NCBI RefSeq assembly: GCF_020089495.2
Contig: NZ_JAIRCA020000003.1
Span: forward strand, 59,589 to 123,588
DNA length: 64,000 nt
Origin: Streptococcus mitis subsp. hohhotensis
Lineage (GTDB): Bacteria > Bacillota > Bacilli > Lactobacillales > Streptococcaceae
Direction: 5' to 3'
Below the pieces are notes generated by a model, which had not been told where the DNA came from, made no database searches, and saw nothing but the letters and a program-made list of their open reading frames with translations. Shown piece after piece: positions 27,236 to 37,742 of this stretch. The translations under genes were made by a program, and so were the position numbers. Within the stretch, counting starts at the first letter, position 1; each line of letters starts with the position of its first letter.

Positions 27236-28273
27236 TCAATTTACCTGGCTAGCAATCTGTAAGAGTGCCTTTTCAAAAAGGAAACCTTTTTCATAGAGTC
27301 CTGTCTTAATCTGATAGTCTGTCTCAATCAAATAAGAAATAGCTTGCTTCAAAAAGCTCAAGGAAAGTCCTCGCGCATCTCTCAGCGCAAACTTGATTTG
27401 ATAGGGATTGGGATTGCGTCCGAGAAAGCTGCCTAAACTACTTGCAATCTGAGATTCTGTTTGCCCAGACTCCGCCAAAATTTTCACCTGAGTAAAAGTC
27501 CGAAATTGTCCTAGCATGACTGCAATCAACTTGATTTCATCTTCACCTTGCAAGGTCAAGTCTCTCACCAAATCTCGCGCCTGGTCCATCTTTTTAGTCA
27601 GAATAAACTGAGTTAAATCAAAAATATTGTCCTGCAAGGTCTTGGGAATTGCGTTAACAATATCCTCTTCTTCGATAACAGAGTCTTCCTTATAGGACTG
27701 TAAAAAGAGGAGATTTTTCTGAATTTCGCTAAATTGAAAACCCGACTTGACGAGGAGATTTTCAAAAGAATGATTAGCAAACTGCAGACCTTGTTTCTGA
27801 CTCCACTTTTGGAAATACTGGCGCAATTCTTGTTCTTTTGCTTCTACTGCATCAAAGATCTTGGCATCACGCTTAAGTAATTTAACCAACCGTCTTTTAC
27901 TATCCAGCTTTCCTTCTGCAAAGATTAACAACTTGGTTGTTGGCGAAGGATTGTCAAGGTATTCCTCAAATGACTTGAGTTCATCATCTGTCAAAAAGCG
28001 TTTCTTGGCTGTTGTGATATCGACAAAATGGTCTAATATCACGATTTTTTCATCGGCAAAGAAAGGAAGGCTGACCAACTCCAGTCCCACATCCTTGTAA
28101 ACTACTTCTTTCATATCAAAGTAGGCAAAGTTGAGATCTGCAGAATCATAACCAATCTGTTTCAATACCTGACTCTTCATCACTTCAAACTGGCCCTGAT
28201 CTGTCCCTGTAAAAAGGCTCAGGTTAGGTAAATTTGATAAAGTCAACTTCTGACTTTCTTCAATGGCTAGCAT
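27236..28273 (-). CDS. holA: DNA polymerase III subunit delta
   Basis: This 345-residue clamp-loader subunit opens the sliding clamp. It has the RFC-like N-terminal region (FTGTDQGQFEVMKSQVLKQI), the middle region with KLLIFAEGKLDSKRRLVKLL, and the C-terminal collar (DYQIKTGLYEKGFLFEKALL). The length fits HolA. It is read toward sodA, with the BOX between them. Confidence 0.93.
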   Translation of the reverse strand: MLAIEESQKLTLSNLPNLSLFTGTDQGQFEVMKSQVLKQIGYDSADLNFAYFDMKEVVYKDVGLELVSLPFFADEKIVILDHFVDITTAKKRFLTDDELKSFEEYLDNPSPTTKLLIFAEGKLDSKRRLVKLLKRDAKIFDAVEAKEQELRQYFQKWSQKQGLQFANHSFENLLVKSGFQFSEIQKNLLFLQSYKEDSVIEEEDIVNAIPKTLQDNIFDLTQFILTKKMDQARDLVRDLTLQGEDEIKLIAVMLGQFRTFTQVKILAESGQTESQIASSLGSFLGRNPNPYQIKFALRDARGLSLSFLKQAISYLIETDYQIKTGLYEKGFLFEKALLQIASQVN

Positions 28274-28305
28274 CTTCTCTCCTTTCTTCTGATTTTTTGG
28301 TTCAT

Positions 28306-29241
28306 TTAATCGATATAGCGCAATTTCCCACGGAAATCTTCTATGCTTTCGTACCCTTTTTCCGCCATGATTTCTTTCAGTTCATTGGTAATACGTTCGA
28401 AAGCACCGACGCCTTCTTTGTGAAGAGTAGTACCTACCTGCACCATACTCGCTCCACAGAGGATATGTTCAAAGGCATCACGACCAGTCAGAACGCCACC
28501 TGTTCCAATGATTTGGATTTGAGGATTTAAGCGTTGGTAGAAAGCGTGAACATTGGCTAAAGCAGTCGGTTTGATGTACTCTCCACCAATCCCACCAAAA
28601 CCATTCTTAGGACGAATCACGACCGACTCATCTTCTATATAAAGACCGTTTCCGATTGAGTTAACGCAGTTGACAAACTTGAGCGGATATTTGTTGAAAA
28701 TAGCTGCCGCTTGATCAAAGTGAACAATATCAAAATATGGTGGCAATTTAATTCCAAGAGGTTTGGTAAAGTAGGCAAATACTTCTGACAAAATTCGGTC
28801 AGTGGTCTCAAAATCATAGGCAATCTGAGGTTTACCTGGAACATTTGGGCATGAGAGATTGAGTTCAGTTAGACCACGGAAGTCACTCTCTTGGACTTTT
28901 TTCAAAATAGTATGAGTTTCCTCTGGAGACATTCCAACTAGAGAAAGGAAGAAAGTTCGGTTTGGCTCTTTTTCCTGCAAATCCAAAAGATAATCCAAAT
29001 AATAGTCTAAGCCATTATTTGGTAGACCCATAGAGTTGATAGAACCAAGCGGAACATCTTGGTATCGTGGCTCAGGATTTCCCTGACGAAAGTCCAAGGT
29101 CGCTGTCTTAGTGACAAAGGTTCCTGCCGCTGAGTTTTTAACCCCCTCTAGCTCTTCTATCGTCATACAAGCCACACCTGCTGCATTCATCAAGCAGTTG
29201 TCAAACTCAAAACCAGCAATTTGTGTTTTCGTTGATACCAT
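28306..29241 (-). CDS. pyrDA: dihydroorotate dehydrogenase A (fumarate-type)
   Basis: This 311-residue cytoplasmic FMN enzyme makes orotate for pyrimidine synthesis. The class 1A active-site cysteine lies in [13 protein letters not shown], with NSMGLPNNG and [14 protein letters not shown] as FMN contacts. It is followed 32 bases later by holA. Confidence 0.95.
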   Translation of the reverse strand: MVSTKTQIAGFEFDNCLMNAAGVACMTIEELEGVKNSAAGTFVTKTATLDFRQGNPEPRYQDVPLGSINSMGLPNNGLDYYLDYLLDLQEKEPNRTFFLSLVGMSPEETHTILKKVQESDFRGLTELNLSCPNVPGKPQIAYDFETTDRILSEVFAYFTKPLGIKLPPYFDIVHFDQAAAIFNKYPLKFVNCVNSIGNGLYIEDESVVIRPKNGFGGIGGEYIKPTALANVHAFYQRLNPQIQIIGTGGVLTGRDAFEHILCGASMVQVGTTLHKEGVGAFERITNELKEIMAEKGYESIEDFRGKLRYID

Positions 29242-29385
29242 GATTCTGATCCTCCAGATTCCTTTTATTGCTAATATTATACCATATTTTCACAATTTCT
29301 CTTTTAGAAAGATATTTCAAAGAAAAACGTTCGTATTTTTATAGATTTTCAAAAAGTCCTAAAACTAAATTGATAGAATTTTTAG

Positions 29386-30816
<1,431 letters not shown>

Positions 30817-30844
30817 TTAGTCGATACATCCTATCGGAGAACAA

Positions 30845-31333
30845 ATGATGAACTTACGGCCGATGGAAGTAAGAGACAATTTAGCTGTAGCGCAGCTCAT
30901 TCGAGCTAGCCTAGAAGAATTCGGGCTTGACAAACCAGGAACTGTCTACTTTGATTCTCATCTAGATCATTTGGTCGACTATTATCAACAGCAAGAGAGA
31001 GCGGCTTACTTTGTTCTGGAAGATGAAGGTCTGCTGGTTGGCTGCGGTGGCTTTGCACCTGTGTCCGATAAGATTGCTGAATTACAAAAACTGTATGTCA
31101 CTAAAAATAGCCGTGGCAAAGGTTATTCCAGCAGGTTGATAAAGCGGATATTCCGGGAAGCCCACTTAGCTGGTTATGAACAGCTTTATCTAGAGACCTC
31201 TACTGAACTGGCTACGGCTGTGGCCATCTATCAACACTATGGTTTTACAGCATTGCAACAACCACTTTCTAACGCCGCCGGCCACCCAGCTATGAATATC
31301 TGGATGATAAAATCCCCCTTATCAGATGAATAG
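30845..31333 (+). CDS. GNAT family N-acetyltransferase
   Basis: This 162-residue GNAT protein has the acetyl-CoA pyrophosphate loop SRGKGYSSRLI and the terminal motif AVAIYQHYGFTALQQP. The acceptor is unknown. The gene lies between gdhA and the hairpin that looks like the original gdhA terminator, and it is bracketed by the 39-bp repeat. That points to a later insertion of this gene. Confidence 0.88.
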   Translation: MMNLRPMEVRDNLAVAQLIRASLEEFGLDKPGTVYFDSHLDHLVDYYQQQERAAYFVLEDEGLLVGCGGFAPVSDKIAELQKLYVTKNSRGKGYSSRLIKRIFREAHLAGYEQLYLETSTELATAVAIYQHYGFTALQQPLSNAAGHPAMNIWMIKSPLSDE

Positions 31334-31346
31334 ATGGCAGTATACT

Positions 31347-31385
31347 AATGTAGCAAACGCTATGATTGCACAAGGTATTGTTTAA
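31347..31385. repeat. 39-bp direct repeat, copy 2
   Basis: Exact copy of the gdhA 3' end, out of coding context, located 13 bases after the GNAT stop and just before the terminator hairpin. Confidence 0.97.
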
Positions 31386-31401
31386 GAGTCATTTGCTTAA
31401 T

Positions 31402-31428
31402 CCTCAATCACTATGATTGGGGGTTTTT
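31402..31428 (+). terminator. gdhA/GNAT terminator
   Basis: CCTCAATC and GATTGGGGG enclose a small loop and are followed by TTTTT. Confidence 0.85.
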
Positions 31429-31478
31429 ATGTTGAATTCAAAAAACTCACCATTAACAGTGAGTTTTAACATCAGAAT

Positions 31479-32123
31479 TTATTTTACTTTCATTAGGGCA
31501 GATGACAAACATTCAACAATCTCATCAACTGCTTCATCTATGTTTATAGTTCCTTCATCATTCAACATCATGGGAATAAGATAAGAAAAACTCAATGCTA
31601 AAATGTATCGAACAATTCTTTCATTTGACCAATTTAGAATAAGTCTTTTTTCTTTAAATTGATTTAAAACAGGGCTAATTGGTTCTATTATAGATTGAAC
31701 AATAATACTTCCTAACTGGATAGAAAGATTTTTATCAATAAAAGAACGCCCCAAGAGAATTTTAACATGCATTTGATTCTCCTGAATAAAAAAGAGCCTA
31801 TCTCGAACAATACTTTTTAAAAAGAAGGGAAAAGTTTCTTGATCTACTGTGAATTTTTTTTCTGAGAAATCCGCAATTACTTCTGGAATAACCTGTTCTA
31901 GAAAAGTAGATAAAATGGCTTCTAAGATACCTTCCTTTGTTTTAAAGTAACTAAAAACCGTTCCTTCTGACACTCCAGCGCGTTCGGCAATAAGGCTGGA
32001 CGTTGTATTCTCAAATCCAATTTCTGAGAATAATTTTAAACTTGATAATAATACTCGACGTTGTTTTAAGCTCAAGTTGCTAGCTTCTAACGTCTGAGCA
32101 TACTTTTGTTCTAAACTTTCCAT
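31479..32123 (-). CDS. TetR family transcriptional regulator
   Basis: This 214-residue protein has the TetR N-terminal helix-turn-helix (LFSEIGFENTTSSLIAERAG, then VSEGTVFSYFKTKEGILEAI). The C-terminal ligand domain is not recognisable. The ATG at 32123 follows GAGAGG; a GTG three codons upstream overlaps it. It lies 16 bases after the oxidoreductase gene and likely represses that operon. Confidence 0.88.
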   Translation of the reverse strand: MESLEQKYAQTLEASNLSLKQRRVLLSSLKLFSEIGFENTTSSLIAERAGVSEGTVFSYFKTKEGILEAILSTFLEQVIPEVIADFSEKKFTVDQETFPFFLKSIVRDRLFFIQENQMHVKILLGRSFIDKNLSIQLGSIIVQSIIEPISPVLNQFKEKRLILNWSNERIVRYILALSFSYLIPMMLNDEGTINIDEAVDEIVECLSSALMKVK

Positions 32124-32139
32124 CGCTAGCACCTCTCTT

Positions 32140-33144
32140 CTACTCTCTTACTTTTACGACTTTTTTGCCTCGACTGTGTCCCATTTTCAGACTACGATAG
32201 GCTTCTCTAACTGACTTTAGAGAAAAGTCATACACTTGATCAATTTTCAGCTGAACATTCCCTTCTGAGACCATTTCAGATAAAGTGCTAAAATCATCGT
32301 ATGTAGAATGTCTCGGACCAGTAAACTGAGCACCTTTTATCATAACATAGGGTGAAGGTACTAATGTCCCAATAGCTGTTCCCTTCAAACCTAAACTAAA
32401 AGCCAATCCAACATAATCAGATCCATAACAATCCAAAAATTTTGTAATAGGCGTTGGACTAGCTGATAGAAGAGCCTTCTTGATGTTCTCTTCGTAACTT
32501 ACTGGTATGGCACCTAAAGACTTCAGATACTCTGTATTTTTCTTACTTGCTATTCCGATCACTGTCGCACCCTTAGCAACTGCATACTGTACTGCAATAC
32601 TTCCAATACCTCCTGCTGCAGCTGAAATAACAACAGTATCTCTTGAATTTAAACCGATTCTTCTAAAAGCCCCACCCACAGTTAGAGAAGCTACTCCCAT
32701 AGTAGCTGCGTGAGTCATGTCGATCATCTCTGGTTTCAATACAATTTCTGATTCATTGACACAAATTTCTGTTGCTAAAGCTCCCCTCTTAGTTCCCAAA
32801 CCAGGATCGCTAATCATTGTTCCAAACACCTTATCTCCTACTGAAAACCTAGTTACTTCATTTCCAACTTCTGTAATAACTCCAGAAAAATCTCTCCCCA
32901 CACCTCTTGGAAATAAAGATGATTTAGATTCAAACCAACGACTTGGTTTCCTTAATTTCGTTATAAAAGATAGAAATCGAAGAGGTTTCGCTCCCTCAAA
33001 AGTTTTATAATCAATAGGATTTAAACCAACAGCATGAACTTCTACTCTCACCTGATTTACATCCAAGGCTGTAGAGTCGATCTTCAGCAAATCCAAGATC
33101 TCTTCGTTACCGAAACGACTGTACTCTATTGCTTCAACAACCAT
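32140..33144 (-). CDS. zinc-free alcohol dehydrogenase / quinone oxidoreductase family
   Basis: This 334-residue MDR protein has the GroES-like N-terminal domain (NPIDYKTFEGAKPLRF, GVGRDFSGVITEVG) and a Rossmann domain with SAAAGGIGSIAVQYA. Zinc-binding cysteines are missing, as in quinone oxidoreductases. It is the first gene of an operon with the TetR regulator and may act on electrophiles or quinones that the regulator senses. Confidence 0.88.
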   Translation of the reverse strand: MVVEAIEYSRFGNEEILDLLKIDSTALDVNQVRVEVHAVGLNPIDYKTFEGAKPLRFLSFITKLRKPSRWFESKSSLFPRGVGRDFSGVITEVGNEVTRFSVGDKVFGTMISDPGLGTKRGALATEICVNESEIVLKPEMIDMTHAATMGVASLTVGGAFRRIGLNSRDTVVISAAAGGIGSIAVQYAVAKGATVIGIASKKNTEYLKSLGAIPVSYEENIKKALLSASPTPITKFLDCYGSDYVGLAFSLGLKGTAIGTLVPSPYVMIKGAQFTGPRHSTYDDFSTLSEMVSEGNVQLKIDQVYDFSLKSVREAYRSLKMGHSRGKKVVKVRE

Positions 33145-33172
33145 TTTCTTTACTCCTTAATTTCACAAAAAT

Positions 33173-33224
33173 TGAGTAAACACTCATTTTTATAAATTAT
33201 ACTCTTAATTTGTAAAAAAATCAA
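33173..33224 (-). promoter_or_regulatory. promoter and TetR operator candidate
   Basis: On the minus strand TTGATT (33219-33224) and TATAAT (33196-33201) are 17 bases apart. Just after the -10 lies TGAGT-4-ACTCA (33173-33186), a typical TetR half-site pair. Confidence 0.65.
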
Positions 33225-33351
33225 TATTATCGTTTGATAACGATTTATGACATGATATAAATATCCATCATTTGGGTTTACCAATATGATTCTTTCAATC
33301 TAACTCTCCTCACTTTTAAAGATTCCTTGCCCTTTTTTGCCCCTTCTCGAA

Positions 33352-33388
33352 CAAAAAGAAAAACCGCTACTCCTAAGAATAGCGGTTT
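33352..33388 (-). terminator. rplL terminator
   Basis: On the minus strand AAACCGCTATTC and GAGTAGCGGTTT form a strong stem followed by TTCTTTTTG. Confidence 0.88.
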
Positions 33389-33423
33389 AATCATGTTTTT
33401 AAGCTACTAATGTAGTTGCCCTA

Positions 33424-33792
33424 TTATTTAAGAGTAACTGAAGCTCCAGCTTCTTCCAATTTAGCTTTGATTTCTTCAGCTTCTGCAGTTGCAACGCCTT
33501 CTTTAACAAGTGCTGGTGCACCGTCAACAAGTTCTTTAGCTTCTTTAAGACCAAGACCAGTGATTTCACGTACAACTTTGATAACGCCAACTTTTTTGTC
33601 GCCTGCAGATGTCAATTCAACGTCGAATGAATCTTTAGCAGCACCAGCGTCAGCAGCACCAGCTGCAGCAACAGCTACAGGAGCAGCTGCAGTTACACCA
33701 AATTCTTCTTCGATAGCTTTTACAAGGTCGTTCAATTCAAGGATTGAAGCTTCTTTAATTTCAGCAATAATGTTTTCAATGTTCAATGCCAT
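33424..33792 (-). CDS. rplL: 50S ribosomal protein L7/L12
   Basis: This 122-residue stalk protein recruits translation factors. It has the N-terminal dimer domain ([20 protein letters not shown]), an alanine-rich hinge and the C-terminal domain ([15 protein letters not shown]). The start follows GGAGGAAATAACA. Confidence 0.98.
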   Translation of the reverse strand: MALNIENIIAEIKEASILELNDLVKAIEEEFGVTAAAPVAVAAAGAADAGAAKDSFDVELTSAGDKKVGVIKVVREITGLGLKEAKELVDGAPALVKEGVATAEAEEIKAKLEEAGASVTLK

Positions 33793-33866
33793 TGTTATTT
33801 CCTCCAAATATGTTTTTAAATTTATAATAGATTTTTCGTAGCTAGGCTACGCTGCGTAGCTTAAAA

Positions 33867-34367
33867 TTAAGCTGCGTCTTCTTTGTTGTCTGCAACCGCT
33901 TTGACTGCAAGAGCAACGTTGCGCACTGGCGCTTGAAGTACAGAAAGGAGCATAGAAAGAAGTCCTTCGCGGTTTGGAAGAGTTGCAAGAGCAAGAATCT
34001 CTTCTTTAGATGCGACAGCGCCTTCGATTGCACCACCTTTGATTTCAAGTGCTTCAGCGTTTTTAGAAAAGTCGTTCAAGATTTTCGCTGGTGCGATAAC
34101 ATCTTCGTTAGAAAATGCTACTGCAGATGGTCCAACAAATACTGATGCAAGTTCTTCAAGACCAGCTTTTTCAGCTGCACGACGCAAGATTGAGTTTTTA
34201 ATGACTTTATACTCAACTTCGTTTCCACGAAGCTCACGACGAAGAACTGTATCTTGCTCAACTGTTAAACCACGAGCGTCTACAACGACGATAGATGCAG
34301 CAACTTTCATTTTCTCAGCTACTACGTCAACTAGTTCCGCTTTTTTAGCAATAATTGCTTCACTCAT
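33867..34367 (-). CDS. rplJ: 50S ribosomal protein L10
   Basis: This 166-residue protein forms the base of the ribosome stalk and binds L7/L12 dimers. It shows [19 protein letters not shown] and [13 protein letters not shown]. It forms an operon with rplL. A GTG four codons upstream overlaps the GGAGG and is less likely. The upstream leader probably mediates autorepression. Confidence 0.97.
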   Translation of the reverse strand: MSEAIIAKKAELVDVVAEKMKVAASIVVVDARGLTVEQDTVLRRELRGNEVEYKVIKNSILRRAAEKAGLEELASVFVGPSAVAFSNEDVIAPAKILNDFSKNAEALEIKGGAIEGAVASKEEILALATLPNREGLLSMLLSVLQAPVRNVALAVKAVADNKEDAA

Positions 34368-34381
34368 TAGTGTGTTCACCT

Positions 34382-34545
34382 CCGTAATTATTTTGCTTGG
34401 GGAAATTTTTCCAAAAGAAAAACGCGCCCAAACCTAGACACGAAAGTACAATACGCTTCTTTTTACATGATACGTTTTGTCCTCGGTAGGATACTTATGA
34501 GTCGAGCTCCCCTACTGTCTTAGGCAGTTTTTTCAAACCGTATAT
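34382..34545 (-). ncRNA. L10 leader of rplJ-rplL
   Basis: The transcribed leader contains the L10-leader-like hairpin ACTGCCTAAGACAGT followed by AGGGGAGCTC, and a later stem with a T-rich run (GGGCGCGTTTTT). This fits the autoregulatory RNA bound by L10(L12)4. Structure was judged by eye. Confidence 0.7.
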
Positions 34546-34546
34546 A

Positions 34547-34575
34547 AGTATAGCATAGTCAAAAAAAGAATGCAA
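34547..34575 (-). promoter_or_regulatory. rplJ promoter
   Basis: On the minus strand TTGCAT (34570-34575) and TATACT (34547-34552) are 17 bases apart. Confidence 0.65.
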
Positions 34576-34618
34576 GATTTTTGCAAACTTTTTTTAAAAT
34601 TTTTTCGTGATTTTTCTT

Positions 34619-35878
34619 TTAAAGTTCTACTGTCAGTACTTGACCTTGCTTAACAACTTGTTCTCCGGCAATATAGACATCATCAACATCACTGGCTTTG
34701 ACTGCATAGACAAGGTGAGAAAGCATATTTTCCCGGGGTTGAAGATGGATTTTCCCTTGTGGTTGAATGACTAGGAAATCAGCCTGCTTGCCAACTTCTA
34801 GACTACCAATCTCTTCATCCATTCCCAACACCTTAGCTCCTTCGATTGTCAGAGCCTTGAGAACTGTTTCGATAGGAAATTGGCTGGCATCTCCACTTTT
34901 CATCTTCTGAAGAAGGGCTGCAGTCCTTCCTTCCTCAAACATATCTAGATTGTTATTGGAAGCAACCGAGTCTGTCGCAATTCCGACTGCTACTCCTGCT
35001 TTTTGCAGTTGAATGATAGGAGCGATTCCTGAGGCCAGTTTGAGGTTACTGATAGGATTATGGGCTATAGCAACTTGAGAAGTTGCTAAGCGTTCAATTT
35101 CTCGCTCGTTTAATTCGACCCCGTGAGCAAAGACAGACGGATGATCTAAGTAACCCAATTCTTCTAGAAAGGCGAGGGGGCGTTTGCCGTAGCGTTTCAG
35201 GATAATGCCAGATTCCTCCTTAGTCTCCGCAACATGAATATGGATAGGAATATTCAACTCTTTTGCCATATCTAAGCTTTCTTCCAGCAAGTCTCTACTA
35301 CAACTGTAAGGAGAATGTGGGGCTACCATAACCTTGAAATTTGGATTTTCATATCCTATGATTGTCTCGATAATAGCTCGAGTTCTGGCTATGGTCTCAT
35401 CAGTTGTCTCACCCTCGGAAGAAAAGAGGGTCGGTGAGAAATAACAACGCATCTTAGAATCTTTCACTGCCTGATAAATCTGCTCAATATCCACACCATT
35501 GGGATTATACATATCATTAAAGGTTGTTGTTCCTGACTGGAGCATCTCTGTTAGAGCTTCTTTGACCGCCTTGGTAGTCATGTCGGGAGTAAACTCAGCT
35601 TCTGCTGGCCATATATAGTCATTGAACCATTCATGGAGGTTGCTGTCATCTCGGATTCCTCGCAAACCTGTCATGGCAGAATGGGTGTGGCAATTGACCA
35701 AGCCAGGCATAATCCAGGCTCCCTGATAGTCTATAATCTGCTCAGCTTGCTCTAAAATCTCTGGCTTCTCTTGACCGACATAGACAATTTGAGAATCCTT
35801 AACTGCTAAGATTCCATCCAAATAAACACGGAAATCTTGGTCACAAGTCACGATATTTACATGCTGATAGACTTTCAT
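34619..35878 (-). CDS. amidohydrolase, MTA/SAH deaminase-like
   Basis: This 419-residue metal-dependent hydrolase has the metal ligands HxH in GLVNCHTHSAM (about 63-65), later His residues in IHIHVAETKEE and VFAHGVEL, and Asp in GIATDSVASN. This is the Atz/Trz group to which 5-methylthioadenosine/S-adenosylhomocysteine deaminases belong. It is a single gene after the ribosomal leader. The substrate is not certain. Confidence 0.88.
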   Translation of the reverse strand: MKVYQHVNIVTCDQDFRVYLDGILAVKDSQIVYVGQEKPEILEQAEQIIDYQGAWIMPGLVNCHTHSAMTGLRGIRDDSNLHEWFNDYIWPAEAEFTPDMTTKAVKEALTEMLQSGTTTFNDMYNPNGVDIEQIYQAVKDSKMRCYFSPTLFSSEGETTDETIARTRAIIETIIGYENPNFKVMVAPHSPYSCSRDLLEESLDMAKELNIPIHIHVAETKEESGIILKRYGKRPLAFLEELGYLDHPSVFAHGVELNEREIERLATSQVAIAHNPISNLKLASGIAPIIQLQKAGVAVGIATDSVASNNNLDMFEEGRTAALLQKMKSGDASQFPIETVLKALTIEGAKVLGMDEEIGSLEVGKQADFLVIQPQGKIHLQPRENMLSHLVYAVKASDVDDVYIAGEQVVKQGQVLTVEL

Positions 35879-35935
35879 TCTAGGCTCCTTTTCTATAAGA
35901 CAATTTACAGTGAATAATTTTTCTAGCTATTGTAA

Positions 35936-35960
35936 CAAAAAAGTCACCCGAAGGCAACTT
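35936..35960 (-). terminator. ABC exporter operon terminator
   Basis: On the minus strand AGTTGCC-TTCG-GGTGACT forms a UUCG-capped stem followed by a T run. Confidence 0.75.
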
Positions 35961-35992
35961 TTTTCGTCCATAAAATTTCAAAAGAGAAAGGA

Positions 35993-37741
35993 TTATTCAG
36001 AGCTAAAAGCTGCAGCTTGCTGCATTTGGTAATACTTGCCCTTCTTAGACATAAGGTCATGATGGTTCCCATACTCAACAATATCACCATCCACTAAGAC
36101 TAGAATCATATCCGCATCCTGAATGGTTGACAAGCGATGGGCAATGATAAAGCTTGTACGCCCCTTCATGAGTTTAGCAAATGCATCCTGTACTAGCACT
36201 TCTGTCCGTGTATCGATGGAGGAAGTCGCCTCGTCTAAGATAAGAATCTTGGGAATAGCCAGAAAGACCCGGGCGATGGTTAAGAGCTGGGCCTGACCAA
36301 CAGAGAGAGATTCTCCAGCATTTTCCAACTTGGTATCATAGCCTTGAGGTAACTGTTGGATGAAAAAGTCTACATTGGCTGCTTTGGCAGCAGCAATCAC
36401 CTGCTCCCGACTGGCTTCAGGATTTCCAAAGGCAATATTATCATGAATAGTTCCTTGCTTGAGCCAGGTTTCTTGGAGCACCATGCCAAACTGCTGGCGT
36501 AAGGAGGCACGACGATAGTCATAAATGGATTTCCCATCCAGCAAGATATCTCCTGAGTTAATGGGATAAAAACGCATGAGGAGATTGATAAGGGTTGATT
36601 TGCCAGCACCTGTCGGACCAACGATAGCCACCTTGCTACCAGATGGAATATCAATAGATAAATCCTTAATCAAAATCTTTTCAGGATGGTAGCCAAAAGA
36701 AACCTGTTTAAAGGAAATAGCTCCCTTAACTTGGTCACTAGTCAACTCTTCCTTACCACTTTCAGCCACCTCAGGACTCTCTAAGACTCCATAAACACGT
36801 TCTGCACAAGCGAGAGCACTTTGCAACTCAGCTAGCACTGAAGAAATATCGTTAAAAGGCTTGGTGTACTGTTGAACATAGTTCAAAAAGGTCACTAAGC
36901 GCCCAATGGTCAAGGTGGACCCCATCATGATACGATAAGCTCCTACTCCAGCTAGAAGGGCATAAATGAGCGCATTGACAAAGCGAGTCGAAGGATTAAC
37001 CGTTGAAGAATAAAAGATGGCCGACTGCGAATAGCCTGCGTAGTTGTCATTAGCCTCACGCAGCCTTTGGATAAATTCTGCCTGAGCATTAAAGGACTGG
37101 ATAATGGTCTGCTGGCTCAACGATTCTTCAATCAACTGAGTCTGAATTCCCCTTGTCTCTGTTTGCTTTTGGAAGAGATGATAGGATCTCTTGGCAATAA
37201 AGCGTGAAATCACCATAGACAGTGGCGTCAACAGCAAGACCAAGAGGGTCATGAGGAGGTGAATTTGCAGCATGGCTAGAATACTAACCAAAATCATCAA
37301 GATGCCAATGAAAAATTGGTTAAAAATCATGGTCAAACCAGCTGCTAACTGTTCAATGTCCGTGGTTACACGACTAACCATCTCCCCACTGCCTTGTCGA
37401 TCCACAAAGGCAATCGGTAACCGATGGAGCTTGTTGATTATCCTCTCTCGCAAGTCTCTGGTATAAGAGAAGATTAGGCGATTATAGAGGAGAGGATTGA
37501 CCCACTGCACAAGGGTATTTCCTATGACCACCAAGATCATTTGGAGAAAAATCTGCCAAAAAACTGGTGAAGAACCAGCCACCATGACTTGGTCAACGAC
37601 CTGACCAATCAGGATAGGTAGGTAAATTGATAAGCCAACTTGGGCAATAGTTCCTAGAAAGGCTAAGAAAAGGAGGAAGGGATGGCTTGCTAAATCTTTT
37701 GCCAAACGTTTGAGAGTCTGGTTTGCAGTTTGTCGTCTCAT
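35993..37741 (-). CDS. ABC exporter half-transporter, second subunit
   Basis: This 582-residue protein has six spans (residues ~20-310) and an ATPase domain with GPTGAGKST, SVGQAQLLTIAR and ILDEATSSID. It would pair with the product of the gene before it as a heterodimeric multidrug-type exporter. The start MRRQTANQ is chosen because AAGGAGG lies before it; the longer frame starts inside the upstream gene. One base separates it from that gene. Confidence 0.93.
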   Translation of the reverse strand: MRRQTANQTLKRLAKDLASHPFLLFLAFLGTIAQVGLSIYLPILIGQVVDQVMVAGSSPVFWQIFLQMILVVIGNTLVQWVNPLLYNRLIFSYTRDLRERIINKLHRLPIAFVDRQGSGEMVSRVTTDIEQLAAGLTMIFNQFFIGILMILVSILAMLQIHLLMTLLVLLLTPLSMVISRFIAKRSYHLFQKQTETRGIQTQLIEESLSQQTIIQSFNAQAEFIQRLREANDNYAGYSQSAIFYSSTVNPSTRFVNALIYALLAGVGAYRIMMGSTLTIGRLVTFLNYVQQYTKPFNDISSVLAELQSALACAERVYGVLESPEVAESGKEELTSDQVKGAISFKQVSFGYHPEKILIKDLSIDIPSGSKVAIVGPTGAGKSTLINLLMRFYPINSGDILLDGKSIYDYRRASLRQQFGMVLQETWLKQGTIHDNIAFGNPEASREQVIAAAKAANVDFFIQQLPQGYDTKLENAGESLSVGQAQLLTIARVFLAIPKILILDEATSSIDTRTEVLVQDAFAKLMKGRTSFIIAHRLSTIQDADMILVLVDGDIVEYGNHHDLMSKKGKYYQMQQAAAFSSE

Positions 37742-37742
37742 A

